Below are positions 9,122-18,765 of a stretch of 64,000 nt of DNA, piece after piece. The DNA is taken from the NCBI RefSeq assembly GCF_028200735.1, contig NZ_JAQKPV010000001.1, positions 62,001 to 126,000 on the forward strand, in the 5' to 3' direction. Position numbers and translations under genes: made by a program. Each line of letters starts with the position of its first letter. Position 1 is the stretch's first letter. The notes below the pieces were generated by a model. It was not told where the DNA came from, did not search any database, and was given only the letters and a program-made list of their open reading frames with translations. The stretch comes from Streptomyces sp. ACA25. GTDB taxonomy: Bacteria > Actinomycetota > Actinomycetes > Streptomycetales > Streptomycetaceae.

Positions 9122-9163
9122 ACGGAATCAGCATTCACGGAATCATGAAGTTACTGTATTTTG
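9122..9163. promoter_or_regulatory. Divergent intergenic region with repeated ACGGAATCA
   Basis: Between the regulator and the exporter, ACGGAATCA occurs twice in direct order, 15 bases apart (starting near 9122 and 9137), followed by the A/T-rich TACTGTATTTT at about 9152–9162. The latter is well placed as a −10 region for a short-leader or leaderless exporter transcript, since no good ribosome site precedes the ATG at 9170. The direct repeats are candidates for regulator contact. Confidence 0.4.
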
Positions 9164-9169
9164 GGAACC

Positions 9170-10155
<986 letters not shown>

Positions 10156-10159
<4 letters not shown>

Positions 10160-11826
10160 GCACCGCGACCGCACTCCGCACGGAACCGGAACGGACGGAA
10201 CCGCCCCGCGGCGGGAACACCCTGGCCGGCACCGGCACCCTGATCCGCTTCGCCCTGCGCCGGGACCGCGTCCGTCTGCCGGTCTGGATCGGTGCGCTGC
10301 TCCTGGGAACCCTGGTCTCGGCGGTCAGCTTCGAGGAGACCTACCCCGACGCGGCCGGCCGGCAGGCCATCGCCGAAACGACGAACAGCCCCGCCGGGCT
10401 GGCCATGTCGGGCCCGGCCCACTACCTCACCGACTACCAGTTCGGCTCGATGCTGAGCCACCAGATGCTCAGCTTCGTGGCCGTTCTGGTGGCCCTGATG
10501 AGCGTACTGATCGTCACCCGGCACACCCGGAACGAGGAGGAGACCGGCCGCGCCGAGCTGGTCCGCTCCAGCGTCGTCGGCCGGCACGCCTACCTGACGG
10601 CCGCCCTGACGGTGGCCCTCCTCGCCAACCTCGTGCTCGGCGCGCTCCTCGCCGCCGCCCTCAGCACCTTCACGGCCGAGGGTTACACCACCGGAGGCGC
10701 ACTGCTCTACGGGGCCGCCCACACCGCCATCGGGCTGGTCTTCGCCGGCATCGCGGCGATCACCGCACAGATCACCGCGCATTCCCGGGGCGCCTCGGGC
10801 ATGGCACTCGCGACCGTCGGTGCGGCATACGCGCTGCGGGCCGCGGGCGACGCCGCCGGCGAGGGCGGCGTCGAGTGGATGTCCTGGCTGTCCCCCATCG
10901 GATGGATCCAGCGCACCTACGCCTTCGTCGACAACCGCTGGTGGCCGCTGCTGCTCTGCCTCGCGCTGGCCGCTGCCACTGCCGCCGTCGGGTACGCGCT
11001 CAGCACCCGCCGCGACCTCGGATCCGGCCTGCGCCCCACCCGGCCGGGGAGTCCCCGGGCCACCGAGGCACTCAGCCGGCCGATCGGCTTCGCGCTGCGG
11101 CTGCACCGCGGACTGCTGATCGGCTTCGCCGCCGCCCTGCTGCTCCTGGGCGCGATGTACGGGTCGATCCTCGGTGAGGCCGAGGCCATGATCGAGGGCA
11201 TCGACATGATGGAGGAGGCGCTCGCCCAGCTGGGCGGCGCCACCGTCGCCGAATCCGTGGCCGCCATGGTGCTGACCCCGATCTCCGCCGTGGCCGCGGT
11301 CTACGTGGTCATGGCCGGACTGCGTCCGCGCTCCGAGGAGACCTCGGGCCGGGCCGAGCCGGTGCTGTCCACCGGGCTGTCCCGGGCTCACTGGGCCGGC
11401 AGCCACCTGGCCATCGCCCTGGCAGGCGGCACTCTGGTGATGCTCCTGGGCGGCTTCAGCCTCGGAGCGACCGGCTGGGCCTCCACCGGGGACGCCTCCC
11501 TGCTGCCGAAGCTGCTCGGCGCCTCCCTGGCCTACGCTCCTGCCCTGTGGGTGACCGCCGGTATCACCATGGTGCTGTTCGGCTGGTTTCCCCGGGCCGC
11601 CCCGGCCGCCTGGGCCATTCCGCTGGCCGCCTTCCTCATCGGCTATCTGGGCACCCTCCTGAATTTCCCGCAGTGGGTGATGAACCTGGACGCCTTCGGG
11701 CACGTGCCGCAGTTGCCGGCCGCCACCATGAGCTGGACTCCGCTGCTGATCCTCACCGCGTTCGCCGCCGGACTGATGTGGCTGGGGCTGACCGGGTTCC
11801 GGCGACGGGACCTCGACCTCACGTAG
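10156..11826 (+). CDS. ABC exporter permease (polyketide-antibiotic type)
   Basis: A 556-residue membrane protein with about twelve hydrophobic helices in two similar halves. Each half has the soluble motif seen in large tetronasin-type permeases: [25 protein letters not shown] in the first and [21 protein letters not shown] in the second, showing internal duplication. It is the membrane partner of the ATPase encoded immediately upstream (ATGA overlap). The length fits a permease that works with an ATPase dimer without a second membrane subunit. Confidence 0.9.
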
Positions 11827-11846
11827 ACCTCCGCGCGCCCACCACG

Positions 11847-11887
11847 GCCGCCTCCGGGCTCCCGCCCGCCGGGAACCCGGAGGCGGC
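11847..11887 (+). terminator. Hairpin terminator after the ABC exporter
   Basis: Arms GCCGCCTCCGGG (11847–11858) and CCCGGAGGCGGC (11876–11887) form a perfect 12-base stem with a 17-base loop, 20 bases after the permease stop. Confidence 0.8.
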
Positions 11888-12048
11888 GTCCGGCTGCCCG
11901 GCTGTGCCCGTCGTCTGCTCCGCCTTACGGGGCAACCGGGCACCCGCAGGGACGCACTCCGGATGCGGGGACGGTGACGCACTGCTCGCATGGAGTGCAC
12001 AGGCCGTCACTCCACGCGTGCGCATTCCGATCCGGAGGTCACCGTCCC

Positions 12049-12585
12049 ATGACAACCCTCACGTCCCGAACCGGCAGGCTGGCCGCGGGCACCGCCGCCG
12101 CAGCGGTACTCCTCGGCCTGGCCGCCCCGGCCGCAGCGACCGCCTTCGACGCGGAGGACCGCCCGGGGGCGTCCGGCGCCGAGCGGCTGGACGTCTCCCC
12201 GTCCGCGGGCGGTCCCGGCACCGAGGTGACCGTCACGGCGGCCTGCGAACCCGCGGACGACGCGGTTTCGGAGGCGCTGGAGCGGCCCGTCACCCTCACC
12301 CCGCACGAGGGCCGCTGGACCGGCACCGGCCGGATCAAGAGCCGGGGCCTCCAGACGGGTAAGACCTTCCCGGTGATCGTCGCCTGCACCGATGCCACCG
12401 GCGAGACCGGCAGCTTCACCTTCGCCGCGGTGCCCGTCGGCGGAGCCCAGGCGGGCTTCGGCGGCACCCCGGACGCCCCCGGCTACCTGGCCCCGCTGGC
12501 AGTCGGCGGAAGCCTCGCGGCCACCGGCATCGTCGGCTACCTCTTCGTCTCCCGGCGTCGCTCCGCGGGCAACCACTACTACTGA
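12049..12585 (+). CDS. Secreted/membrane-anchored protein of a sortase-linked pair
   Basis: A 178-residue exported protein. A signal peptide (RTGRLAAGTAAAAVLLGLAAPAAATA) leads to an Ig-like beta domain (LDVSPSAGGPGTEVTVTAAC, later VACTDATGETGSFTFAAVPV) holding two cysteines that could pair. The end is a hydrophobic helix (LAPLAVGGSLAATGIVGYLFV) and SRRRS, like a cell-wall anchor but without a clear LPxTG motif before the helix, so it is probably membrane-held. The ATG at 12049 has CGGAGGT upstream. The sortase-fold gene follows nine bases after the stop, and this order is common in Streptomyces. Confidence 0.8.
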   Translation: MTTLTSRTGRLAAGTAAAAVLLGLAAPAAATAFDAEDRPGASGAERLDVSPSAGGPGTEVTVTAACEPADDAVSEALERPVTLTPHEGRWTGTGRIKSRGLQTGKTFPVIVACTDATGETGSFTFAAVPVGGAQAGFGGTPDAPGYLAPLAVGGSLAATGIVGYLFVSRRRSAGNHYY

Positions 12586-12594
12586 GGAGCCTGG

Positions 12595-13491
12595 GTGCGG
12601 ATCCGGCAGCTCACAGGACGGTTCCCGCCGGGCACCGCCGGGCTCGTGAAGGACGGGCTGCGCGGAACCGCGCGCATGCTCCGCCGGGCCGCCGCCACCG
12701 CGCCCCGGCTGAGGCTGCGGCTGCCCGGCGGAGGCCCGGCGCGCAGCCGGGCGCTCCGGGTTCGGGCGCGGCCGGAGCGTGTTCCGGACCCCACCGCCGG
12801 TCCGGGGAGCAGGCAGCAGCGGCTCGTGGCCCGCAGCCGGCGTGTCGAGCCGGTGGCGGCTGCCGGGACGGTACTCCTCGGCGTGCTGCTGACGGCGACG
12901 GCACCGGCGCCCGTGACCGGCCCCTCACCGGCCGAGACCGCGGCCGAGAGCCCCGGCCCGGCGCCCGCCGGCGCCCGGGACTCCCGCACCACGGCCGAGG
13001 AGTACGGGGCATCCCCCGCACCGCTCTCCCGGTCCGCACCTGTCCGGGTCCGCATCCCTTGGCTCGGCACCGACGTCGCGGTGTTCGGAGCCGGCCTCAC
13101 CCCCGAGGGCGGACCTCCGGTGCCGCCCGAGGACGACGCGATGCGGGCGGCCTGGTACACCGGCGGGGCAGCCCCCGGCGAACGCGGCGCCGCGCTGCTG
13201 GGCGGTCATCTCGACACCGCCGAGGGCCCGGCCGCCTTCGCGGGGCTGGGCACGCTCGAACCGGGCCGCAGCATCGAGGTGGACCGGGAGGACGGCGCCA
13301 CCGCCGTCTTCACCGTCCAGCACCTCGCGCAGCATCCCGAAGCGGACTTCCCCGACGAGCAGGTCCACGGGACGGCCGGTGAACCGGAACTGCGGCTGAT
13401 CACCAGCAGCGGCCAGTGGCACGGGCCCGGGGGCCACGCCGCCAGCATCGTCGTGCACGCCACGCTGTCGGAGACCCGGCCGGTCAGCTGA
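12595..13491 (+). CDS. Class F sortase-fold protein lacking the catalytic cysteine
   Basis: A 298-residue protein with an Arg-rich cytoplasmic head, one membrane helix at about 85–103, a Pro/Ala linker and a sortase beta-barrel from about 145. The barrel matches class F sortases: VRVRIPWLGTDVAVFGAGL, GERGAALLGGHLDTAEGPAAF with the catalytic-type His205, and the final strands. Where sortases have TLxTC, this protein reads RLITSSG: codon 13405–13407 is AGC, giving Ser271 in place of the nucleophile. The later strand GGHAASIVVHA has no arginine where the third catalytic residue is expected. It is therefore predicted to be inactive as a transpeptidase. The GTG start has GAGGAG upstream. Confidence 0.85.
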   Translation: MRIRQLTGRFPPGTAGLVKDGLRGTARMLRRAAATAPRLRLRLPGGGPARSRALRVRARPERVPDPTAGPGSRQQRLVARSRRVEPVAAAGTVLLGVLLTATAPAPVTGPSPAETAAESPGPAPAGARDSRTTAEEYGASPAPLSRSAPVRVRIPWLGTDVAVFGAGLTPEGGPPVPPEDDAMRAAWYTGGAAPGERGAALLGGHLDTAEGPAAFAGLGTLEPGRSIEVDREDGATAVFTVQHLAQHPEADFPDEQVHGTAGEPELRLITSSGQWHGPGGHAASIVVHATLSETRPVS

Positions 13492-14230
13492 CCCGTTCCA
13501 GGACCAGTGCCAGCGTCGCGAAACCGGAGGTGCCCGGGGTGACCGGCGCGTAGTGGCCCACCCCGGGCAGCCGCAGCAACTGCGCGCCGTGCCGCTCCTG
13601 GTAGTTCATGGACAGCTCCAGCGGGACCTGGGAATCGTCGGTGCCGTGCAGCAGCGTCACGGGAGCGGGGGGCGTCGGCAGCAGCAGGGGATCGAGCCGG
13701 GGCAGCAGGGTGGGGCGCCGGGCTCCGAGGAACTCCGCGACCGCGTCGTTGCCGAGCCCCAGCTCATCCGCGCGGGTCAGGTCGGCGACCGGGGCGACCG
13801 CCACCGTGCGGCCGATCCGCTCCGACCCCCGGGAAGCCGCCCACAGCGCGAGGTGTCCCCCCGCGGAATGCCCGGCGAGCACCACCGGCTCGGTGCCCGG
13901 CAGCGCGGCGAGTGCCGCGGTGACATCGTCGAAGGTCTCCGGCCAGCCGCCCCCGCCTCCGGACCGCCGGTACTCCGGCAGGGCCACGCACAGCCCGCGC
14001 TCCACCAGCGCGGCAGCGAACGGAGACAGATGCCTGCGGTCGTACGCCTCCCGCCAGAAGCCGCCGTGCAGCACGACGACCCGGGGCGGGCCGTCCCCGT
14101 ACACGTCGATGACCTGCGAGGGGTGCGCGCCGTACCGCACCGAGCGGTCCGGCCGGGCGTGCCGCCGGCCGGTCAGCTCCGTCAGCTCTCCGGCATCCCG
14201 GCCGGAGTCGGGCGCGGGCCCGCCGGTCAC
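13484..14230 (-). CDS. Alpha/beta hydrolase, probable kynurenine formamidase
   Basis: A 248-residue hydrolase expected to hydrolyse N-formylkynurenine to kynurenine and formate. Visible are the oxyanion motif HGGFWRE, the nucleophile elbow AGHSAGGHLALWAA, the acid in LLHGTDDSQVP and the histidine in GVGHYAPV. HGGxW is typical of alpha/beta-fold arylformamidases. Its GTG overlaps the kynU stop (GTGA), placing it third after the dioxygenase and kynureninase, so it fills the one missing step between them. No metal-dependent KynB is present. Its stop overlaps the convergent sortase-like gene within the palindrome TCAGCTGA. Role is inferred from motif plus context. Confidence 0.82.
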   Translation of the reverse strand: MTGGPAPDSGRDAGELTELTGRRHARPDRSVRYGAHPSQVIDVYGDGPPRVVVLHGGFWREAYDRRHLSPFAAALVERGLCVALPEYRRSGGGGGWPETFDDVTAALAALPGTEPVVLAGHSAGGHLALWAASRGSERIGRTVAVAPVADLTRADELGLGNDAVAEFLGARRPTLLPRLDPLLLPTPPAPVTLLHGTDDSQVPLELSMNYQERHGAQLLRLPGVGHYAPVTPGTSGFATLALVLERVS

Positions 14231-15507
14231 CGGCCGTCCACCCGGCCCGCGAGCACCCGGCCCAACTCCAGCGCCGCGCGCTCCACGTCGGCGAACGAGG
14301 TGTACAGCGGGGTGAAACCGAAGCGGAGCACGTCCGGTTCGCGGAAGTCCCCGACCACCCCGCGGGCGATCAGTTCGGCCATCACCGCGGCGGCTCCGGA
14401 GCAGCGGAGCGCGATCTGGCTGCCGCGCCGGGCGTGCTCGGCCGGGGTCAGGCACTCCACGAGGCCGGCCGGCACGTGGGCGGCGACCCGGTCCAGGAAG
14501 AAGTCGGTCAGGGCCAGGCTCTTGGCCCGCAGCACCACGGGATCCACGCCCTCCCAGACATCCAGCGCCGCCTCCAGCGCGAGCAGGGAGAGGATGTCGG
14601 GGGTGCCGACCCGGCCGCGCCGGACCCCCTCCACCGGGGTGTACCGGCCGGTCATGCGGAAGGGCTCGGCGTGGGAATTCCAGCCGGGCAGCGGGGAGTC
14701 GAAGCCCGCCTGGTGCTCCGCCCGGATGTAGAGGAACGCCGGGGCGCCGGGCCCGCCGTTGAGGTACTTGTAGGTGCAGCCGACCGCGAAGTCCACGCCG
14801 TGCTCGTCCAGCCCCACCGGGAGGGCTCCCGCGCTGTGGCACAGGTCCCAGACCGCCAGGGCGCCCGCGCCGTGCACGGCCTCGGTGATCCCGGGCAGGT
14901 CGTGGAGCTCGCCGCTGCGGTAGTCCACGTGGTTGGCCAGCACGGCGGCGGTGCGCGGGCCGGCCGCCCGGGCCAGCTCCGCCGCGGGCACCGGGCGCAG
15001 CGTACGGCCGGTCATCCGGGCGGCGGACTCGGCGAGGTAGCCGTCGGTGGGGAAGGTGTCCGCATCCACCAGCACCTCGTCCCGGTCCGGGCCGGCGAGC
15101 CGGATCGCGCCGACGAGCGCCTTGAAGACGTTCACGCTGGTGGAGTCGCCGACGACGACCTGTCCCGGTGCGGCGCCGATCAGCGGGGCGATACGGTCGC
15201 CGACCCGCTCGGGGGCCGTCCACCAGCCGGATTCGGTCCAGGAGCGGATGCGCAACTCGCCCCACTCGCGCCGCACGATCTCGGCGAGCCGGCCGGGCAC
15301 CGCGGCCGGGAGCGCCCCGAGGGAGTTGCCGTCGAGGTAGACCGTGTCGTCCAGGACGAAGGCGTCCCGCAGGCCGGCGAGCACATCGGCGGCGTCGAGT
15401 TCCGCGGCCGTGGGGGCGCCCCGGCCCGGCCGGGGTCCGGGCCCGGCTCCGGGGGTGTGCGCGGCGGGGGGCACGGACATCGGGGACTGGGACGCGGTGT
15501 CAGACAT
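14227..15507 (-). CDS. kynU: Kynureninase
   Basis: A PLP enzyme of 426 residues that splits kynurenine to anthranilate and alanine. The PLP-lysine segment is FAVGCTYKYLNGGPGAPAF, and the family's YLDGNSLGALP, GDSTSVNVFKAL, AVWDLCHSAGALP and NSHAEPFRM-type motifs are all present in order. The N-terminal 35 residues are Pro/Gly-rich and not conserved. The ATG at 15507 overlaps the end of the dioxygenase gene by eight bases. Anthranilate from this operon could feed catabolism or secondary metabolites made from tryptophan. Confidence 0.95.
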   Translation of the reverse strand: MSDTASQSPMSVPPAAHTPGAGPGPRPGRGAPTAAELDAADVLAGLRDAFVLDDTVYLDGNSLGALPAAVPGRLAEIVRREWGELRIRSWTESGWWTAPERVGDRIAPLIGAAPGQVVVGDSTSVNVFKALVGAIRLAGPDRDEVLVDADTFPTDGYLAESAARMTGRTLRPVPAAELARAAGPRTAAVLANHVDYRSGELHDLPGITEAVHGAGALAVWDLCHSAGALPVGLDEHGVDFAVGCTYKYLNGGPGAPAFLYIRAEHQAGFDSPLPGWNSHAEPFRMTGRYTPVEGVRRGRVGTPDILSLLALEAALDVWEGVDPVVLRAKSLALTDFFLDRVAAHVPAGLVECLTPAEHARRGSQIALRCSGAAAVMAELIARGVVGDFREPDVLRFGFTPLYTSFADVERAALELGRVLAGRVDGR

Positions 15508-16336
15508 GGCTGCGGGCCGTCCACAGCTCGGGGAAGACGTTCTTGCCGGCGCGCTTCTCCAGCCAGGCCACCCCGGCGGAGCCGCCGGTTCCCGTCTTGG
15601 AGCCCATCGCGCGGCGGGTCGCGACCAGGTGGTCGTTGCGCCAGCGCCACACCAGCTCGGCGACCTCGGTCAGCGCCTCACCGAGCCGCAGCTCCTCGGC
15701 GTGCGCGCCGGGATCGGAGTAGATCCGCTGCCACACCCGCTCGACGGCCGGGTGCGGCGCGTAGCGCTGGGTGCGGTCGCGATGCAGCACCTCGCCGGGG
15801 ATCTCGTGGCCCTTCCGGGCGAGGTGGGCCAGCACCTCGTCGTAGAGGCTGGGCTCCTCCAGCGCCTTCTCGAGCTCGGCGTGCACCCGCGGCGCCCCGC
15901 GATGCGGCACCAGCATGGAGGCCGACTTCTCCCCCAGCAGGAACTCCAGCCGGCGGTACATCGCGGACTGGAAGCCGGAACCCTCGCCGAGCGCGGAGCG
16001 GTAGGAGTTGAACTGGGTGGGGGTCAGGTGGGCCAGCGGCTCCCAGGAGGCGTTGAGCGAGGTGAGCTCGTACCCGGAGCGGCGCAGGGCGGCGAGTGCG
16101 GTGGGCAGGTCGTCGCGGCGCAGTGCCTCCGAGGCGGTGGTCCACTCGTGCACGATCACGGTGAACCACAGCTCCATGACCTGGGTGGTGACGAGGAAGA
16201 CCATCTCCCCGGGGTCGTCGGAGAGTGGGTGCTGCAGGTGTGTGAGGACGTCCGCCTGCACGTAGTCCTCGTAGGGGGTGGTGCCGTGGAAGTCGAGGTT
16301 CGGGGTTTCCGGCTCGGCCTCGGGTGACTGCGCCAT
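15500..16336 (-). CDS. kynA: Tryptophan 2,3-dioxygenase
   Basis: A 278-residue heme dioxygenase that opens the indole ring of tryptophan to N-formylkynurenine. Family motifs include TPYEDYVQADVLTHLQHP, FLVTTQVMELWFTVIVHEW, FNSYRSALGEGSGFQSAMYR (substrate-binding Arg and the GSGFQS loop), VWRWRNDHLVATRRAMGSKTG and GTGGSAGVAWL. The ATG at 16336 has AAGGAGACC seven bases upstream. It is the first of three overlapping genes (dioxygenase, kynureninase, hydrolase). Confidence 0.95.
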   Translation of the reverse strand: MAQSPEAEPETPNLDFHGTTPYEDYVQADVLTHLQHPLSDDPGEMVFLVTTQVMELWFTVIVHEWTTASEALRRDDLPTALAALRRSGYELTSLNASWEPLAHLTPTQFNSYRSALGEGSGFQSAMYRRLEFLLGEKSASMLVPHRGAPRVHAELEKALEEPSLYDEVLAHLARKGHEIPGEVLHRDRTQRYAPHPAVERVWQRIYSDPGAHAEELRLGEALTEVAELVWRWRNDHLVATRRAMGSKTGTGGSAGVAWLEKRAGKNVFPELWTARSHV

Positions 16337-16446
16337 TGCGGTCTCCTTAGCGGAACCCGGCAGCACCAGGGTCACTGGCACTGCCGGGCGGGACGGTACG
16401 GATGGATAGTGCGCGGTGCTACGGGTGCTGCGGGTGCTGCGTGCGG

Positions 16447-16860
16447 TCAGCTCAGGACCGACGCGGCGGTCGGCGAGCTGTCGCGGAGGAAGGTGCTGCA
16501 GCGCTCGTGCTCCTCCTCCTCGCCGATGGCCTGCGCGGCCCGGCCGAGGGCGTGCAGCGCCCGCAGGAAGCCGCGGTTCGGCTCGTGCTCGAACGGCACC
16601 GGCCCGTGCCCCTTCCAGCCGCTGCGGCGCAGGGCGTCCAGCCCCCGGTGGTAGCCCGTGCGGGCGTAGGCGTAGGACTCCACCGGACGGCCGGCCTCGT
16701 AGGCGTCGTCGGCGAGCTGTGCCCAGGCGAGTGAGGAGGCCGGGTACTTCGCGGCGACCTCGGCCGGCGGGGTGCCGGCGGCCAGCGCCTCACGCGGCCC
16801 CGGGTCGTCGGGCAGATGGGTCGGGGGCGGGCCCCCGAGCAGGTTTTCGTGTGTGGGCAT
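16447..16860 (-). CDS. DUF3151 domain protein
   Basis: A 137-residue cytoplasmic protein of a family confined to actinobacteria and commonly next to fba. It shows the conserved beginning ENLLGGPPPTHLPDD, the central YPASSLAWAQLADDAYEAGRPVESYAYARTGYHRGLD and the following GWKGHGPVPFEHEPNRGFLRAL. It is helical and TPR-like in appearance; function unknown. It lies between fba and the kynurenine operon on the same strand, separated from fba by a terminator and from kynA by 110 bases. Confidence 0.9.
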   Translation of the reverse strand: MPTHENLLGGPPPTHLPDDPGPREALAAGTPPAEVAAKYPASSLAWAQLADDAYEAGRPVESYAYARTGYHRGLDALRRSGWKGHGPVPFEHEPNRGFLRALHALGRAAQAIGEEEEHERCSTFLRDSSPTAASVLS

Positions 16861-16894
16861 GGGTCCAGTGTGCCGTTTCTCCCGGCGCGGCGGC

Positions 16895-16923
16895 GCCCCG
16901 GCCCGGTGTGTCCGGGCCGGGGC
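16895..16923 (-). terminator. Hairpin terminator after fba
   Basis: GCCCCGGCCCGG (16895–16906) and its complement (16912–16923) form a 12-base stem with a five-base loop TGTGT, just beyond the fba stop on the minus strand. Confidence 0.85.
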
Positions 16924-16932
16924 CGCGGTGTC

Positions 16933-17955
16933 TCAGGCCAGCTTGGTGCCGGTGGCACGCAGGTCGGCACAGGCCTTGGTGACCCGCTCGGCCATGCCCG
17001 CCTCGGCGGCCTTGCCCCAGGTGCGCGGGTCGTAGGTCTTCTTGTCGCCGACCTCGCCGTCGACCTTCAGCACGCCGTCGTAGTTGCGGAACATGTGGTC
17101 CGCGACGGGCCGGGTGAAGGCGTACTGGGTGTCGGTGTCGAGGTTCATCTTCACGACGCCGTTCTCCAGGGCGGTGGCGATCTCCTCCCGCGTGGAGCCG
17201 GAGCCACCGTGGAAGACGAAGTCGAACGGCTCCTGCTTGCCGAACTTGGCGGCCACGCCGTCCTGCAGGTCGCGCAGCAGCTCGGGGCGCAGGACCACGT
17301 TGCCCGGCTTGTAGACGCCGTGCACGTTGCCGAAGGAGGCGGCCAGCAGGTAGCGGCCCTTCTCTCCCAGGCCGAGCGCCTCGGCGGTGCGCAGCGCGTC
17401 GTCGACGGTGGTGTACAGCTCGTCGTTGATCTCGTGGGTGACGCCGTCCTCCTCGCCGCCGGTGGGCGTGATCTCCACCTCGAGGATGATCCGGGCGGCG
17501 GTGGCCGCGGCGAGCAGCTCCTGGCCGATCTCCAGGTTGTCCTTCAGGGTCTCGGCGGAGCCGTCCCACATGTGCGACTGGAACAGCGGGTTCTCCCCGC
17601 GGGCCACGCGCTCCCTGGAGAGAGCGATCAGCGGGCGGACGTAGCCGTCCAGCTTGCCCTTGGGGCAGTGGTCGGTGTGCAGTGCGATGTTCACCGGGTA
17701 CTTCTTGGCGACGATGTGGGCGAACTCGGCGAGCGCGACCGCACCGGAGACCATGTCCTTGCTGTACTGACCGCCCAGGAACTCGGCCCCGCCGGTGGAG
17801 ATCTGGACGATACCGTCGCTCTCCGCCTCCGCGAAGCCGCGCAGCGCCGCGTGCAGGGTCTGCGTCGAGGTCACGTTGATGGCGGGGTAGGCGAACTTTC
17901 CGGCCTTCGCCCGGTCCAGCATCTCCTGGTAGACCTCGGGGGTTGCGATGGGCAT
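16933..17955 (-). CDS. fba: Class II fructose-bisphosphate aldolase
   Basis: A zinc aldolase of 340 residues, joining glyceraldehyde 3-phosphate and dihydroxyacetone phosphate in glycolysis and gluconeogenesis. The zinc/substrate segment ALHTDHCPKGKLDGYV, the second zinc region ILEVEITPTGGEEDGV, AASFGNVHGVYKPGNV and FVFHGGSGSTREEI are all intact. The ATG at 17955 has AAGGAG nine bases before it. It is monocistronic, with a terminator downstream and a parS site 150 bases upstream. Confidence 0.97.
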   Translation of the reverse strand: MPIATPEVYQEMLDRAKAGKFAYPAINVTSTQTLHAALRGFAEAESDGIVQISTGGAEFLGGQYSKDMVSGAVALAEFAHIVAKKYPVNIALHTDHCPKGKLDGYVRPLIALSRERVARGENPLFQSHMWDGSAETLKDNLEIGQELLAAATAARIILEVEITPTGGEEDGVTHEINDELYTTVDDALRTAEALGLGEKGRYLLAASFGNVHGVYKPGNVVLRPELLRDLQDGVAAKFGKQEPFDFVFHGGSGSTREEIATALENGVVKMNLDTDTQYAFTRPVADHMFRNYDGVLKVDGEVGDKKTYDPRTWGKAAEAGMAERVTKACADLRATGTKLA

Positions 17956-18108
17956 CTGTCCGCTCCTTGGGAGTGTTCTTTGTGCGGGCCGGCTCTGTGC
18001 ACGCACTGCCCAGAGCCACGGATCGACGTCATCGTCGCGCCCATCTTCCCAGATGGGAACAGCTCCTCCACCTGGCCCGCACGACACCCGCGAAAACGCA
18101 CCGTGGCA

Positions 18109-18122
18109 GTTTCACGTGAAAC
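18109..18122. other. parS chromosome-partition site (ParB-binding)
   Basis: GTTTCACGTGAAAC is a perfect 14-base match to the core parS palindrome to which ParB binds in Streptomyces and most bacteria. It lies in the intergenic space between fba and pyrE. Streptomyces chromosomes carry many parS copies clustered around oriC, so this supports a position within the origin-proximal core. Confidence 0.92.
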
Positions 18123-18218
18123 CGCTACGGTGCGTCATCAACACAGGTCAGGTCGGCCTTCAGCGGCCCCGTGCGGCAGCGCGCCGGGCCGCTGCGGCCA
18201 CGGGCGGCCCGGCCGGGG

Positions 18219-18755
18219 TCAGTCCAGGCCCAGGTCGGTCAGCGCGTACACCGGGTGGTACGGCACACCGGCTTGCGCGAACGCCGCGGTGGCGCCCCGG
18301 TCGACGATCACCGCGACGGCGACCACCTCGGCCCCCGCCTCCCGGGCCGCCTCGACCGCGGTGAGCGGCGAATTGCCGGTGGTGGAGGTGTCCTCGACGA
18401 CGAGCACCCGGCGGCCGGCGATGTCCGGGCCCTCGATCCTCCGCTGCATGCCGTGCGTCTTCTGGGCCTTGCGGACCACGAAAGCGTCCAGCCGGCGACC
18501 GCGCTCGGCCGCGGCGTGCAGCATCGAGGTGGCCACCGGGTCGGCACCGAGCGTCAGCCCGCCCACCGCGTCGAAGTCCAGCTCGCTGGTGGCGTCCAGC
18601 ATGATCCGGCCGACCAGCGGCGCGGCTGCCCCGTCCAGGGTGATCCGGCGCAGATCGATGTAGTAGTCGGCCTCCTTGCCGGAGGAGAGAGTCACCTTGC
18701 CGTGCACCACGGCCTTGTCCTTGATCTGCCGCAGCAGGTCGTCACGCACGCTCAT
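18219..18755 (-). CDS. pyrE: Orotate phosphoribosyltransferase
   Basis: PyrE joins orotate to PRPP to make OMP in pyrimidine synthesis. The 178 residues carry the PRPP loop RRVLVVEDTSTTGNSPLTAV, the orotate segment KVTLSSGKEADYYIDLRR and GGLTLGADPVATSM. The ATG at 18755 opens MSVRDDLLRQIK, as in other actinobacterial PyrE proteins. It follows the aldose epimerase gene by ten bases and is probably cotranscribed with it. Confidence 0.97.
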   Translation of the reverse strand: MSVRDDLLRQIKDKAVVHGKVTLSSGKEADYYIDLRRITLDGAAAPLVGRIMLDATSELDFDAVGGLTLGADPVATSMLHAAAERGRRLDAFVVRKAQKTHGMQRRIEGPDIAGRRVLVVEDTSTTGNSPLTAVEAAREAGAEVVAVAVIVDRGATAAFAQAGVPYHPVYALTDLGLD

Positions 18756-18765
18756 GCGGCCGAGC

